Positions 37,652-50,505 are shown, numbered from the stretch's first letter. The stretch is DNA of 64,000 bases from Synechococcus sp. 8F6 (GCF_002252665.1 NZ_NQKZ01000001.1:186001-250000); one strand, 5' to 3'. Notes: generated by a model from the letters alone, not told the origin. Numbers and translations: made by a program.

Positions 37652-39654
37652 TGGCAGCGCAGGTGGGCCAGCTGATCGGCGATCGCTACCGGCTTGAGCA
37701 GTGCCTCAGTGCCGCCTCCCCGGGCGAGGCTCCCCAGGGGGAGCTATGGCGCGCCAGCGACCAGCTGGCGTCCGAGGCGCCCATGGCCCTGCGGCTGCTG
37801 GGACCCGGCATCGATCCGGAGCGGGCCCGCCAGCGCTGGGGCCGGCTGCAGGGGGTGCTCCATCCCCAGGTGCCGCGGCTGGGGGCGGTGATCCCGGCGG
37901 CCGAGGGGTTGTGGCTGGTGCGCGAATGGCAGGCCGGCCGCACCTACCAGCAACTGCTGGCGGCTCGCGCCGAGCGCCAGCTGGTGTTTGGTGCCGGCGA
38001 GGTGCTGTTGCTGCTGCGTCAGCTGCTGCCGGTGCTGGCGGTGTTGCACAGCCAGGAGCTGGTGCACGGCGATCTCAGCCCCGCCAACCTGCTGCGCCGC
38101 GACAGCGATGGCCTGCCGGTGCTGCTGGATTTCGGCCTGGTGGCCGGCACCCCGGCCGCCACACCGGGCTATGCACCGCCGGAGCGGGCCCGCGCGGCTG
38201 AGCTCGAGCCCTGGATGGATCTCCATGCCCTGGGGGCGGTGGCCCTGGTGCTGCTGAGCGGCGACGAGCCGGCCCGGCTGCTCGATCCGGTCACCCTCGC
38301 CTGGCGCTGGCCGGCCAGCCTCAGCGCCGAGCCGGCCCTTCAGGCCCAGATCGCTCGCCTGCTGGAGCGCGAGAGCGGCGAGCGCTTTGCCTCGGCCTCC
38401 CAGGCCCTGGCGGCGTTCCAGACCCTGCCCATGCCCGAGAGCACCGGCCCAGTGGCCCGCGCCGATCGCACCGTGGCTCTGGTGCCCCCGCCCGTGGCTG
38501 CCCCCCCGCCCCAGGCCCCCGAGCCACCGCCAGCCCCGGAGCCGCCACCTCCTCCCCCTGAGCCGGAGCTGCCACCGCTCACCCCTCCCTCACCGCCCGC
38601 AGCCCTGCGCACGCGTTTGGAGGAGCGGGAGGAGGCCGCCGAGGGCGGCATTTGGCCGGTGGTGATCGCCCTGGTGCTCTCGGCCGTGGTGGGCACCGCC
38701 CTGGGCTGGTGGTGGCTGAGCCGCGGCCGCTTGGCCCTGCCCACCCCCGACGCGGCCCTGCAGCTGCCCAGCAGCCTGCCGCCCGCTGAGGTGGATCAGC
38801 GCCAGCAGCTGCTCAACCGGCTGCGGGCGATGCAGGTGGATCGGGGTTGGTTTTTGAAGTTGGTGGACGCCAGCCTGCTGGCCCAGTTTCCGGAGCGGGG
38901 CGGCCGCCTGCCCAGCGACTCCCTCGAAGATGCGCCCTTACGCAAGGTGTGGAACGAACTCGCCGAGGAGTGGCTGGCCCGGGTGGAGCAGCTGCCCCTT
39001 GAGATCCGCCGTCGCCTGGGCAGTTACACCAATGCCGACTGGGAGCGGCGCCAGCAGGCCCTGGTGAGCCAGGGGCTCAGCCCCGCGGTGCTGCGCCAGC
39101 TGGTGTCGGGCAGTGCCCAGAGCCTGCTGCCGGGCCGCCCCGGCGCCGACATTCCTGCTGAACCCTTCCGTCAGCTTTGGTTTGCTGCGGCCGAGCAGAG
39201 CCTGGCCAATGTTCAGATCGAGGCGATTCAGGCCCAGCCCCAGGAAACCCGGGTGCTCTCGGCCCAAGTAGAGGCCGGTGGGGCGCGGCTGTTCCCGGTG
39301 CGGCTGCCGCCCGGCTACCGGCTGGTGCTGGGGGTAAACGGCTCGCCCCTGATGCAGATGAGCGTGTTCGGCCCCGATGGCGACCTGCTGGAGGCCAAGG
39401 GCCCCCTGCGGGTGGTGAGCCTGGGGGTGCAGAAGCGCTCGCCGGTGCAGCTGCTGGTCACCAACGAGGGCGTCGCGCCGGCCCTGATCACCTTGTCGCT
39501 GCGGGCGGATCCGCCGGCACCGGTGGCCGCCCCTGAGCCCTCAGCGCCGGCGCCGGCGGACCAGTTGGAGACGCCGCAGGTCCCGACCACCGTGCCGGTG
39601 CCCGCACAGCCTGTCGCTGCTCCGCCACCGCCGGTGCCACCGGCAGTGAATTGA
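37651..39654 (+). CDS. Membrane-anchored Ser/Thr protein kinase-like protein, atypical
   Basis: The 667-residue protein has an N-terminal kinase-like domain (about 1-260), a Pro-rich linker (about 279-317), a transmembrane helix (about 333-356, WPVVIALVLSAVVGTALGWWW) and a C-terminal region of about 300 residues outside the membrane. The catalytic loop HGDLSPANLL (H139, D141, N146) and D160-F-G are present, but the ATP-anchoring Lys is Arg48 (MALRLL), the glycine loop is not recognisable, and the loop from DFG to APPE is only about 15 residues. It may bind rather than phosphorylate. It starts in a one-base overlap with cysK. Confidence 0.75.
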   Translation: MAAQVGQLIGDRYRLEQCLSAASPGEAPQGELWRASDQLASEAPMALRLLGPGIDPERARQRWGRLQGVLHPQVPRLGAVIPAAEGLWLVREWQAGRTYQQLLAARAERQLVFGAGEVLLLLRQLLPVLAVLHSQELVHGDLSPANLLRRDSDGLPVLLDFGLVAGTPAATPGYAPPERARAAELEPWMDLHALGAVALVLLSGDEPARLLDPVTLAWRWPASLSAEPALQAQIARLLERESGERFASASQALAAFQTLPMPESTGPVARADRTVALVPPPVAAPPPQAPEPPPAPEPPPPPPEPELPPLTPPSPPAALRTRLEEREEAAEGGIWPVVIALVLSAVVGTALGWWWLSRGRLALPTPDAALQLPSSLPPAEVDQRQQLLNRLRAMQVDRGWFLKLVDASLLAQFPERGGRLPSDSLEDAPLRKVWNELAEEWLARVEQLPLEIRRRLGSYTNADWERRQQALVSQGLSPAVLRQLVSGSAQSLLPGRPGADIPAEPFRQLWFAAAEQSLANVQIEAIQAQPQETRVLSAQVEAGGARLFPVRLPPGYRLVLGVNGSPLMQMSVFGPDGDLLEAKGPLRVVSLGVQKRSPVQLLVTNEGVAPALITLSLRADPPAPVAAPEPSAPAPADQLETPQVPTTVPVPAQPVAAPPPPVPPAVN

Positions 39655-39697
39655 GCCCAGCCGGGGTGGTTGCTGGGTTGCGCGTCTCCCGAGTTCC

Positions 39698-39738
39698 GTC
39701 TCCGGGATTCTGTACAGCCTGTACAGAATCCCGGAGAG
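39698..39738. repeat. Palindromic CTGTACAG repeat, copy 5 (19 of 20 pairs)
   Basis: Left arm 39698-39717 and right arm 39719-39738 around a single C. The outer stem is CTCCGGG with CCCGGAG, different from copy 3 but still complementary. It lies between the convergent kinase gene and smpB. Confidence 0.9.
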
Positions 39739-39775
39739 GCATCCGCACACAGGCTGCGCCCCCGGCCCCCTGAAT

Positions 39776-40273
39776 TCAGAGCCGGGCGATGGCGACCTTG
39801 GCGTCCTTGATGTCCTGCTTGCGCCGTTCCTCGTGGCGCTTGTCGTGCAGCTTGCGGCCCTTGGCCAGGCCGATGGTCAGCTTGATCCAGGAGCCCTTGA
39901 GATGCAGGTTGAGCGGGATCAGGGTGAGGCCCTTCTGCTCGAGCCCCACCCGCAGTTTGTCGATCTCGCGGCGTTGGGCCAGCAGTTTGCGCACCCGCAG
40001 GGGCTCGTGGTTGAAGTAGGCCCCGGCATGGCTGTGGGGCGAGATGTGCACGTTGTGCAGCTGCAGCTCCCCCTTGCGGATCAGGCAGAAGCCGTCGCGC
40101 AGGTTGCACTGGCCGGCCCGGATCGACTTCACCTCCGTGCCGAACAGCTCAATGCCGCACTCCAGCGTTTCGAGGATCTCGTACTGGTGGCGAGCAAAGC
40201 GGTTGTCGGCCAGCAGCTTGTTGGCGGCATCGCGCTGGGCCTTGGCGCTCTTCTTGCCCCCGCCCTTGGCCAT
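39776..40273 (-). CDS. smpB: SsrA (tmRNA)-binding protein SmpB
   Basis: Binds tmRNA and takes it to stalled ribosomes. The 165-residue protein shows the family core: [92 protein letters not shown] and the Lys/Arg-rich C-terminal tail ([20 protein letters not shown]) that mimics the anticodon stem. It is divergent from ruvB. Confidence 0.95.
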   Translation of the reverse strand: MAKGGGKKSAKAQRDAANKLLADNRFARHQYEILETLECGIELFGTEVKSIRAGQCNLRDGFCLIRKGELQLHNVHISPHSHAGAYFNHEPLRVRKLLAQRREIDKLRVGLEQKGLTLIPLNLHLKGSWIKLTIGLAKGRKLHDKRHEERRKQDIKDAKVAIARL

Positions 40274-40335
40274 CGCTGCTCCGCAACCGTCCCTTCGATC
40301 TCCCGACCCTAGGGAGCCCCCGGTACCCTCGCTTC

Positions 40336-41415
40336 ATGGCGATTGTTTCCTCGGGATCCCCGGCGCCCCGCGGCCGCCCCAGCCACGAGCCCAGGCGCCC
40401 GGACGCGCCGCCGCGCCTGGTGGATCCCACCCCCGTGCCGGAGGGGGTGGCGCCCGCCCGGGAAGACGGCCTGCGGCCCCGGCGCCTGGCCGACTACATC
40501 GGTCAGAGCGAGCTCAAGCAGGTGCTGGCCATCGCCGTGGAGGCCACCCGCGCCCGCCAGGAGGCGCTCGACCACGTGCTGCTCTACGGCCCGCCGGGCC
40601 TGGGCAAAACCACCATGGCCCTGGTGCTGGCTGAGGAGCTGGGGGTGCGCTGCCGCATCACCAGTGCGCCGGCCCTGGAGCGCCCCCGCGACATCGTCGG
40701 CCTGCTGGTCAACCTGCAGCCCCACGAGCTGCTGTTCATCGACGAGATTCACCGGCTCAATCGGGTGGCTGAGGAGATCCTCTATCCGGCTATGGAGGAC
40801 TTCCGCCTCGACCTCACCGTGGGCAAGGGCACCACGGCCCGCACCCGCAGCCTGGAGCTGCCGCCCTTCACCCTGGTGGGGGCCACCACCAGGGCCGGCT
40901 CCCTGAGTTCGCCGCTGCGGGATCGCTTCGGCCTGATCCAGCGGCTGGAGTTTTACGGCCTGGACGATCTGCAGGCGATCGTGGAGCGGGCCGCGGGCCT
41001 GCTGCAGATCGCGCTCGAGGCCGACGCCGCACTGGAGGTGGCCCGCCGTTGCCGCGGCACCCCCCGTATCGCCAACCGCCTGCTGCGGCGGGTGCGCGAT
41101 GTGGCCTCGGTGCGGGGTCATGGCCGCATTGGCGCTTCGCTGGTGGCCGAGGCCCTCAGCCTGCACCGCGTTGACGACCGCGGCCTCGATGCCAGCGACC
41201 GGCGCCTGCTCACCTTGATGCTGGAGGGCTACGGCGGCGGCCCGGTGGGCCTCGACACCCTCGCGGCGGGCCTGGGGGAAGATTCCGCCACCCTGGAAGC
41301 GGTGGTGGAGCCCTACCTGCTGCAGCTGGGTTTTCTGCAGCGCACCCCCCGGGGCCGGATCGTCACCCCGGCGGGCCGCCGCCACCTGGGCTGGCCCGCT
41401 GGAGCGGCGGCATGA
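40336..41415 (+). CDS. ruvB: Holliday junction DNA helicase RuvB
   Basis: Hexameric motor that drives branch migration with RuvA. The 359-residue protein has [12 protein letters not shown], Walker [16 protein letters not shown], Walker [11 protein letters not shown], sensor 1 [20 protein letters not shown] (with the arginine finger) and the C-terminal winged helix ([20 protein letters not shown]). A Pro/Arg-rich leader of about 35 residues is longer than in other RuvB proteins, so a later start cannot be ruled out. Confidence 0.95.
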   Translation: MAIVSSGSPAPRGRPSHEPRRPDAPPRLVDPTPVPEGVAPAREDGLRPRRLADYIGQSELKQVLAIAVEATRARQEALDHVLLYGPPGLGKTTMALVLAEELGVRCRITSAPALERPRDIVGLLVNLQPHELLFIDEIHRLNRVAEEILYPAMEDFRLDLTVGKGTTARTRSLELPPFTLVGATTRAGSLSSPLRDRFGLIQRLEFYGLDDLQAIVERAAGLLQIALEADAALEVARRCRGTPRIANRLLRRVRDVASVRGHGRIGASLVAEALSLHRVDDRGLDASDRRLLTLMLEGYGGGPVGLDTLAAGLGEDSATLEAVVEPYLLQLGFLQRTPRGRIVTPAGRRHLGWPAGAAA

Positions 41416-41445
41416 GCGGGCCCCTTTCATGAGCAGCTCTCTGTG

Positions 41446-42201
41446 ATGTCCACCCTGCTGGCCCTGCTGCTGGGGGTGCAGTTGCTGCTGCCCCAGCTGT
41501 TTGATCAGGCCCTCAGTGCCAGCCGCGAGGGGCGTTTCAGCGAGGCCCTACCGCTCTGGAATCAGGTGCTGGAGGTGGCGCCGAATGATGCAGCGGCCTG
41601 GAGCAACCGCGGCAATGTGCAGCTGGCCCTCGGCGACCCCCGGGCCGCCATCGCCGATCAAACCAAGGCGATGGCCCTCGATGGCGACAGTCCCGACCCC
41701 CATCTCAACCGCGGCACCGCCGAGGAGGCCCTGGGCGAGTGGGCCGCCGCCGAGGCCGACTACCGCTGGATCCTGGAGCGGGCCCCGAGCGATGCGGGCG
41801 AACCGCGGGCTTCGGCCCTCTACAACCTCGGCAATGTGCAGGGTTCGCTGGGCGACTGGGAGGCAGCGCGCCGCTGCTTTGAGGCGGCGTCCCTGGCCCG
41901 GCCCGGTTTTGCCATGGCCCGCTCCAGTGCCGCCCTGGCCGCCTTCCAGCTGGGGGACAGGGCTGAGGCGGAGCGGGAGCTGCGCAACCTGATCCGCCGC
42001 TACCCCCTGTTTGCCGACGCCCGTGCCGCGCTCACGGCCCTGCTCTGGCAGAAGGGGGCCAGTGGCGAGGCCGAGAGCAACTGGGCCGCCGCTTCGGGTC
42101 TCGATCCGCGCTACCGGCAGCAAGAATGGTTGCGATCGACGCGGCGCTGGCCCCCCGAGCCGGTGGAAGCGCTGGCGCAATTCCTGGCCCTTGTTTCCTG
42201 A
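41446..42201 (+). CDS. TPR-repeat protein
   Basis: A 251-residue protein with an N-terminal hydrophobic segment (MSTLLALLLGVQLLLPQLF; signal peptide or anchor) and about five tetratricopeptide repeats: SREGRFSEALPLWNQVLEVAPND, AAWSNRGNVQLALGDPRAAI, HLNRGTAEEALGEWAAAEAD, YNLGNVQGSLGDWEAARRCF, MARSSAALAAFQLGDRAEAE. Probably a scaffold at the membrane. ATG 41446 was chosen over GTG 41443. It ends at a TGA whose last base begins the iterated start region of the next gene, in the same reading frame. Confidence 0.75.
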   Translation: MSTLLALLLGVQLLLPQLFDQALSASREGRFSEALPLWNQVLEVAPNDAAAWSNRGNVQLALGDPRAAIADQTKAMALDGDSPDPHLNRGTAEEALGEWAAAEADYRWILERAPSDAGEPRASALYNLGNVQGSLGDWEAARRCFEAASLARPGFAMARSSAALAAFQLGDRAEAERELRNLIRRYPLFADARAALTALLWQKGASGEAESNWAAASGLDPRYRQQEWLRSTRRWPPEPVEALAQFLALVS

Positions 42202-42246
42202 ATGACGGCCTCCTGAATGACGGCCTGCTCGATGACTGCCTCCTGA
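42202..42246 (+). repeat. Three imperfect 15-nt tandem units with in-frame start and stop codons
   Basis: The unit ATGACGGCCTCCTGA appears at 42202, a variant at 42217, and ATGACTGCCTCCTGA at 42232. They end at the true ATG of the next gene at 42247, which continues with the same ATGACGGC. All are in one frame, also that of the preceding gene. The units are therefore mini-ORFs of 5 and 10 codons with stop codons between two genes. Confidence 0.75.
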
Positions 42247-43479
42247 ATGACGGCTCCACCCTGCACCCTGACTTGGCAAGCGCTTGGGCTCGAGGAAGCT
42301 CTGGCTGGGGTGTTGCCGGTGCTGATCCAGCTGCGGCGCCACATTCACCGCCATCCCGAGCTCAGCGGCCACGAGCAGCAGACCGCCGCCTTGGTGGCCG
42401 GTGAACTGCGCCGCTGGGGCTGGCAGGTGCGCGAGGGCGTTGGACGCACCGGGGTGGTGGCCGAGCTGGGGCCCCAGCAGCTGGCCGATGGCAGCCCCAC
42501 GCCCCTGGTGGCCCTGCGGGTGGACATGGATGCCCTGCCAGTGGAGGAGCGCACCGGCCTCGACTACGCCTCCACCCAGCAGGGGCTGATGCATGCCTGC
42601 GGCCACGACCTGCACACCGCGGTCGGGCTTGGGGTGGCCTGCTTGCTTGGAGGGCTGGCCGAGCGCCATCCCGAGCGGCTCACGGCCCGGGTGCGGCTGC
42701 TGTTTCAACCCGCCGAGGAAACGGCCCAGGGGGCAGCCTGGATGAAGGCTGATGGCGCCATGGAGGACGTGGACGCTTTGTTTGGCGTGCACGTATTTCC
42801 CACCCTGCCGGCGGGCACGATCGGGGTGCGCAGCGGCAGCCTCACGGCCGCGGCGGGGGAGCTGGAGGTGGAGGTGCTGGGCGAGGGCGGCCACGGCGCC
42901 CGGCCCCACCAGAGCACCGATGCCATCTGGATTGCGGCGCGGGTGGTGAGCGGGCTGCAGGAGGCGATCAGCCGCCGGCTCGATGCCCTGCACCCGGTGG
43001 TGGTGAGCTTCGGGCGCATTGAGGGCGGCAAGGCCTTCAACGTGATTGCCGACCATGTGCGCCTGCTGGGCACCGTGCGCTGCCTCGACACCGACGTGCA
43101 CGCCCAGCTGCCGGGCTGGATTGAAGACACCGTGCACGCCCTCTGCCAGGGCCATGGCGGCGCGGCGCGGGTGCGTTACCGGGTGATCTCGCCGCCGGTG
43201 CACAACGATCCGGCCCTCACCGAACTGGTGGCCGAGGCGGCGGTGGAGCTGCTGGGCCGGCCCCAGGTGCAATGGCTGGAGCAGCCCTCCCTCGGCGCTG
43301 AGGATTTTGCCCAGCTGCTCGAGGGCACCCGCGGCACGATGTTTCGGCTCGGGGTGGCGGGGCCTGATGGGTGCACGCCTTTGCACAGCAACACCTTTGC
43401 CCCCAATGAGGCGTCGTTGCCGGTGGGCATCCGGGTGCTCACCTGGAGCCTGCTGCGTTGGATGGAGCGGCGGCCATGA
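42247..43479 (+). CDS. M20-family amidohydrolase (N-acyl-amino-acid type)
   Basis: Zinc-dependent hydrolase of amide bonds, 410 residues. Metal and catalytic sites: D93/D95 in LRVDMDALPVEE, C118 and H120 in MHACGHDLHT, the E157-E158 pair in FQPAEETAQGA, H in GGHGARPHQS and the last ligand in LGAEDFAQLL. The layout with an inserted dimerisation domain is that of the IAA-amino-acid/N-acyl-amino-acid hydrolases. The start region is duplicated (see above). It overlaps the next gene by ATGA. The substrate is not known. Confidence 0.9.
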   Translation: MTAPPCTLTWQALGLEEALAGVLPVLIQLRRHIHRHPELSGHEQQTAALVAGELRRWGWQVREGVGRTGVVAELGPQQLADGSPTPLVALRVDMDALPVEERTGLDYASTQQGLMHACGHDLHTAVGLGVACLLGGLAERHPERLTARVRLLFQPAEETAQGAAWMKADGAMEDVDALFGVHVFPTLPAGTIGVRSGSLTAAAGELEVEVLGEGGHGARPHQSTDAIWIAARVVSGLQEAISRRLDALHPVVVSFGRIEGGKAFNVIADHVRLLGTVRCLDTDVHAQLPGWIEDTVHALCQGHGGAARVRYRVISPPVHNDPALTELVAEAAVELLGRPQVQWLEQPSLGAEDFAQLLEGTRGTMFRLGVAGPDGCTPLHSNTFAPNEASLPVGIRVLTWSLLRWMERRP

Positions 43480-43694
43480 GGCGCCGGCCCTGGTTGCGGG
43501 GGTTGCTGGCCCTCTCCTCGCCCCTGTTGATCCTGTTGGCCTTGTTGGTGCTGCTGCAGCGCCGCGGCGTTGATCGCTTGCCAGCCTTGCCGGCGCTGCT
43601 GATTGGCACGGGCCTGCTCGTGACCAGCGCCCTGGGCCAGCGGCGGCGGTGGCGGGAGTTGCTGGCGGCCCTGCGCCACGATGGAGAGGTATGA
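43476..43694 (+). CDS. Small two-helix membrane protein (72 aa)
   Basis: A 72-residue, basic N-terminus (MRRRPWLRG) followed by two hydrophobic helices (LLALSSPLLILLALLVLL and ALPALLIGTGLLVTSALG) and a basic C-terminus (QRRRWRELLAALRHDGEV). Both ends would face the cytoplasm. It resembles the small DUF3188-type proteins of picocyanobacteria, but I cannot confirm this. The gene overlaps its neighbours on both sides by four bases (ATGA), so the three genes are probably co-translated. Confidence 0.6.
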   Translation: MRRRPWLRGLLALSSPLLILLALLVLLQRRGVDRLPALPALLIGTGLLVTSALGQRRRWRELLAALRHDGEV

Positions 43695-44281
43695 CCCTTC
43701 CCTCTCCCGATCTGTCCGCCCTGCGGGACGCCATCGTGTCCGGTGATCCCAGCCGGGCCATGCCGGCCCTGGTGGGCCTGCGGGAGGTGCCGGTTGAACA
43801 GGCCGTGCCCCTGCTGCTGCTGGGCCTGGAGCAGGGCATGTTCATGGTGCGCTCGCTGAGCTGCGCCGGCCTGGGGGTGAAGCAGAGCGAGGCGGGTTGG
43901 CAGGCGCTGGTGAACGCCATGCAGCACGACGAGGACGCCAACGTGCGCGCCGAAGCGGCCAACTCCCTGGTGAGCCATTCGCTGGAGCGATCCTGGCCCC
44001 TGCTGCGGGATGTGTTTGCCGCCGATCAGCAGTGGCTGGTGCGCTGCAGCATCCTCTCGGCCCTGGCCGAGCAGCCAGCCATTGATCCGGCCTGGCTGCT
44101 GGAGCTCGCGGCGATGGCCATCACCGACGCCGATGGCACCGTGCGGGTGGGCGGGGCCGAGATCCTCGGCCGTCTGGTGCGCGACCGCGGCGATGCCGAA
44201 GCCCGCAGCCTGCTGCAACAGCTTCAGGGCGACACCGACCACCGGGTGGTGGCCGCCGCGCTGAACGGGTTGCAGCGCTGA
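43691..44281 (+). CDS. HEAT-repeat protein
   Basis: A 196-residue helical repeat protein: LREVPVEQAVPLLLLGLEQG, RSLSCAGLGVKQSEAGWQAL, NAMQHDEDANVRAEAANSLV, CSILSALAEQPAIDPAWLLE, DADGTVRVGGAEILGRLVRD, TDHRVVAAALNGLQ. These match HEAT/PBS-lyase-like repeats, as in phycobilisome-handling proteins such as NblB and lyases, but the length is short and no catalytic residues are identified. A role in phycobilisome or assembly is a guess. It starts in an ATGA overlap with the small membrane gene. Confidence 0.8.
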   Translation: MTLPSPDLSALRDAIVSGDPSRAMPALVGLREVPVEQAVPLLLLGLEQGMFMVRSLSCAGLGVKQSEAGWQALVNAMQHDEDANVRAEAANSLVSHSLERSWPLLRDVFAADQQWLVRCSILSALAEQPAIDPAWLLELAAMAITDADGTVRVGGAEILGRLVRDRGDAEARSLLQQLQGDTDHRVVAAALNGLQR

Positions 44282-44308
44282 GGCCCTAGTGGGTGAGGCT
44301 GTTTCGGG

Positions 44309-44346
44309 TGTGTCCAGATTCTGTACAGTGAACAAAATCCTGACAG
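44309..44346. repeat. Palindromic CTGTACAG repeat, copy 6 (right arm mostly lost)
   Basis: The left arm CCAGATTCTGTACAG is intact. The centre and the beginning of the right arm are missing; only a rough complement ACAAAATCCTGA remains. It lies between the HEAT gene and the TPP riboswitch, two codirectional units. Confidence 0.7.
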
Positions 44347-44423
44347 CTCTGAATCCCGACGACCCTGACCCGCGTCTCCTTTAGAGGTCCCAGCCTCTTG
44401 CGGGCTTGCTAGGTTTTACCTGT

Positions 44424-45998
<1,575 letters not shown>

Positions 45999-46028
45999 TC
46001 CGCTTCGGCACAGTCATGCAGCCTGGCC

Positions 46029-46409
46029 TTACTTCGCCAGGCTTAGCGGGATATTGGGGCTTTCAGGGTTCACATCCAGGCTCTGCAGCTGGGGCCGCAG
46101 TACTAGGTCCATGTCCTCCATGGGGATGGCGCCCAACAGCACTTCATTGCCTAGCACCATGGCACCGGTGAAACAACGGCGGTTGCGGAAGCGCACCTCT
46201 ACCGGACCCACATAGGGCACCGTGCGGCGATGGCCGTCGGCCAACACCACCTCGCGGCGCTCCAACTCGCCCAGGCTGAGCTGGAGCGCTAGATGTTCGG
46301 GGATGCATAGATGCACCGCTCTACTGTCTGCCAGCGCTGAAACTTCGAGGGCAGCCAGCTCCGGCTTGGTGGGGTTGCTGATGGAAACGGTGCCGCGGAT
46401 CAGTCCCAT
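46029..46409 (-). CDS. Clan AA aspartic protease-like protein, active site altered
   Basis: A 126-residue protein with the fold and length of the small retropepsin-like bacterial proteases: LIRGTVSISNPTKPELAALEV, LCIPEHLALQLSLGELERRE, VLADGHRRTVPYVGPVEVRF, FTGAMVLGNEVLLGAIPMED. The family signature at this place is DTG; here it is D28-S29-R30 (ALADSRAVHL). It may be inactive or a regulator. It is convergent with thiC and followed by tkt's terminator. Confidence 0.75.
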   Translation of the reverse strand: MGLIRGTVSISNPTKPELAALEVSALADSRAVHLCIPEHLALQLSLGELERREVVLADGHRRTVPYVGPVEVRFRNRRCFTGAMVLGNEVLLGAIPMEDMDLVLRPQLQSLDVNPESPNIPLSLAK

Positions 46410-46462
46410 GGGTTCAGCTTAGGGTCCATTCCCATTGACACTGGCTTCTCCCGAGAGAGGCC

Positions 46463-46493
46463 AAAAAAAGCCCCACCTTGCGGCGGGGCTTGA
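46463..46493 (-). terminator. Intrinsic terminator of tkt
   Basis: On the minus strand: GCCCCGCC/GGTGGGGC hairpin followed by TTTTTTT (A-run at 46463-46469 on the plus strand). It lies 37-70 bp beyond the tkt stop. Confidence 0.85.
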
Positions 46494-46529
46494 AACGGAT
46501 GCGCAGCAGGAGCAGGCCAGCCTGGCGGA

Positions 46530-48536
46530 TCAGCCCAGGGCCTTGGCCTTGGCCACCACGTTGTCGACGGTGAAGCCGAACTTCTCCAGGCACACCGGGC
46601 CGGGGGCGGAGGCGCCAAAGCGGTCGATCGAGACGGTGTCACCGTCGAAGCCCACGTACTTGTGCCAGCCGAAGGAGCTGGAGGCTTCCACCACCAGGCG
46701 CTTGCGGCAGGCGGCGGGCAGCACGCTCTCGCGGTAGGCGGCGTCCTGCTCTTCAAACAGGTCGACGCAGGGCATCGACACCACGCGGACGTTCTTGCCT
46801 TCGGCGCGCAGCTGGGCGGCGGCCTTGGTGCAGAGCTCCAGCTCAGTGCCGGTGCCGATCAGGATCAGATCGAGGCTGCCGTTGCTGTCTTCCAGGATGT
46901 AGCCGCCCTTGGCCACATGGGCTGCTGCCGAACCGGGTTGGTTGGCCATCGCCTGGCGGCTGAGGGCCAGCACCGTGGGGCGCTTGCGGTTGGTCACGGC
47001 CACCTGGTAGGCGCCCATGGTTTCGTTGCCGTCGCCGGGGCGCATCACCAGAAGATTGGGGATGGCGCGCAGGTTGGCGAGGGTTTCCACCGGCTGGTGG
47101 GTGGGGCCGTCTTCGCCCAGGCCGATCGAGTCGTGCGTCAGCACATAGATCACACCCAGCTCGCTCAGGGCCGAGAGGCGCATGGCACCGATCATGTAGC
47201 CAGCGAACACCAGGAAGGTGCCGCCGTAGGGGATCAGGCCGCTGCCGTGGTAAGCGATGCCGTTCATGATCGCCGCCATGGCGTGCTCGCGCACACCGAA
47301 GTGCAGGTAGCGGTTGGCCTCACCACCTTTCTGGAAGCTGGCCTCGCCCTTGATGTCGGTGAGGTTGGAGTGGGTGAGATCGGCGGAGCCGCCGATCAGC
47401 TCGGGCAGGTTGGGGCCGAAGGCGTTCAGCGCGTTGTAGGAGTGCTGGCGGGTGGCGAGGCCCTTGTCCTCGGGGCTGAAGCTGGGCAGGGAGGCATCCC
47501 AGCCCTGGGGCAGTTCACCGCGCAGCTGGCGCTCAAATTCAGCCGCTTCGGCGGGGTATTGGCTGCGGTAGGAGGCCAGGGTGGCGTTCCAGGCGGCTTC
47601 GAGGGCTTCACCGCGGCTGATGGCCTGGCGCCAGTGGTCGTAAGCGTCTTGCGGCACCTCAAATGCGCCGTAGCTCCAGTCGAGGGCCTTGCGGGTGAGT
47701 TCGGCTTCATCGGCGCCGAGGGCGGCACCGTGCACCCCGGCGGTGTTGGCCTTGTTGGGGGAGCCATAGCCGATGGTGGTGGTCACCTTGATCAGGCTGG
47801 GCTTGTCGGTCACGGCCTTGGCGGCCTCGATCGCCCGGGCGATGCCGGCCACGTCGGTGTTGCCATCCGCCACGTGCTGGACGTGCCAGCCGTAGGCCTC
47901 GTAGCGCTTCAGCACATCCTCGGTGAACGACACCGCGGTGTTGCCATCGATGGTGATGTGGTTGTCGTCGTAGAGGGCGATCAGCTTGCCCAGGCCCAGG
48001 TGGCCGGCCAGGGAAGCAGCCTCACCGCTCACGCCCTCCTGATGGCAGCCGTCACCCATGATCACGTAGGTGTAGTGATCGACGAGTTCGCAGCCGGGTT
48101 TGTTGAACTTGGCGGCCAGGTGGGCTTCGGCGATCGCCAGACCCACGGCATTGGAGATGCCCTGGCCGAGGGGGCCGGTGGTGACCTCAACGCCGGCTGT
48201 CTCGAAGGTTTCGGGGTGCCCAGGGGTGCGGCTGCCCCACTGGCGGAACTGCTTGATGTCGTCCAGGGTCACCGAGTCGTAGCCGGTGAGGTGCAGCAGC
48301 GCGTACAGCAGCATGCAGCCATGGCCGGCCGACAGCACGAAGCGGTCGCGGTTGAACCACTTGGGGTTCTTGGGGTTGTGCTTGAGCACCTTGTCCCACA
48401 GCGCGAAGGCCATGGGTGCGCAGCCCATCGGCAGTCCAGGGTGGCCGGAGTTCGACTTGTTGATCGCGTCGATCGCCAGGAAGCGGATGCTGTTGACGCA
48501 GAGCGACTCGACGGACGTGGAGGGGGCGACGACCAT
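46530..48536 (-). CDS. tkt: Transketolase
   Basis: TPP-dependent enzyme of the Calvin cycle and pentose phosphate pathway. The 668-residue protein has [38 protein letters not shown], the TPP-binding [20 protein letters not shown] with [13 protein letters not shown], and the C-terminal [18 protein letters not shown] and [19 protein letters not shown]. Being TPP-dependent, it depends on the thiC product encoded nearby. It lies downstream of fabF and acpP on the same strand. Confidence 0.96.
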   Translation of the reverse strand: MVVAPSTSVESLCVNSIRFLAIDAINKSNSGHPGLPMGCAPMAFALWDKVLKHNPKNPKWFNRDRFVLSAGHGCMLLYALLHLTGYDSVTLDDIKQFRQWGSRTPGHPETFETAGVEVTTGPLGQGISNAVGLAIAEAHLAAKFNKPGCELVDHYTYVIMGDGCHQEGVSGEAASLAGHLGLGKLIALYDDNHITIDGNTAVSFTEDVLKRYEAYGWHVQHVADGNTDVAGIARAIEAAKAVTDKPSLIKVTTTIGYGSPNKANTAGVHGAALGADEAELTRKALDWSYGAFEVPQDAYDHWRQAISRGEALEAAWNATLASYRSQYPAEAAEFERQLRGELPQGWDASLPSFSPEDKGLATRQHSYNALNAFGPNLPELIGGSADLTHSNLTDIKGEASFQKGGEANRYLHFGVREHAMAAIMNGIAYHGSGLIPYGGTFLVFAGYMIGAMRLSALSELGVIYVLTHDSIGLGEDGPTHQPVETLANLRAIPNLLVMRPGDGNETMGAYQVAVTNRKRPTVLALSRQAMANQPGSAAAHVAKGGYILEDSNGSLDLILIGTGTELELCTKAAAQLRAEGKNVRVVSMPCVDLFEEQDAAYRESVLPAACRKRLVVEASSSFGWHKYVGFDGDTVSIDRFGASAPGPVCLEKFGFTVDNVVAKAKALG

Positions 48537-48565
48537 GGCTTTGAGGGTTTAGGGAGGGAGGAGGG

Positions 48566-50472
<1,907 letters not shown>

Positions 50473-50505
50473 GTCCTGTCCCTCGGCGCCACTGCCAATA
50501 AGCTC

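Noticed and set aside
41443-42246. Fusion of the TPR protein and the amidohydrolase by readthrough
   Set aside because: The frame is shared, but three TGA stops lie between. Restart at ATG is the simpler explanation.
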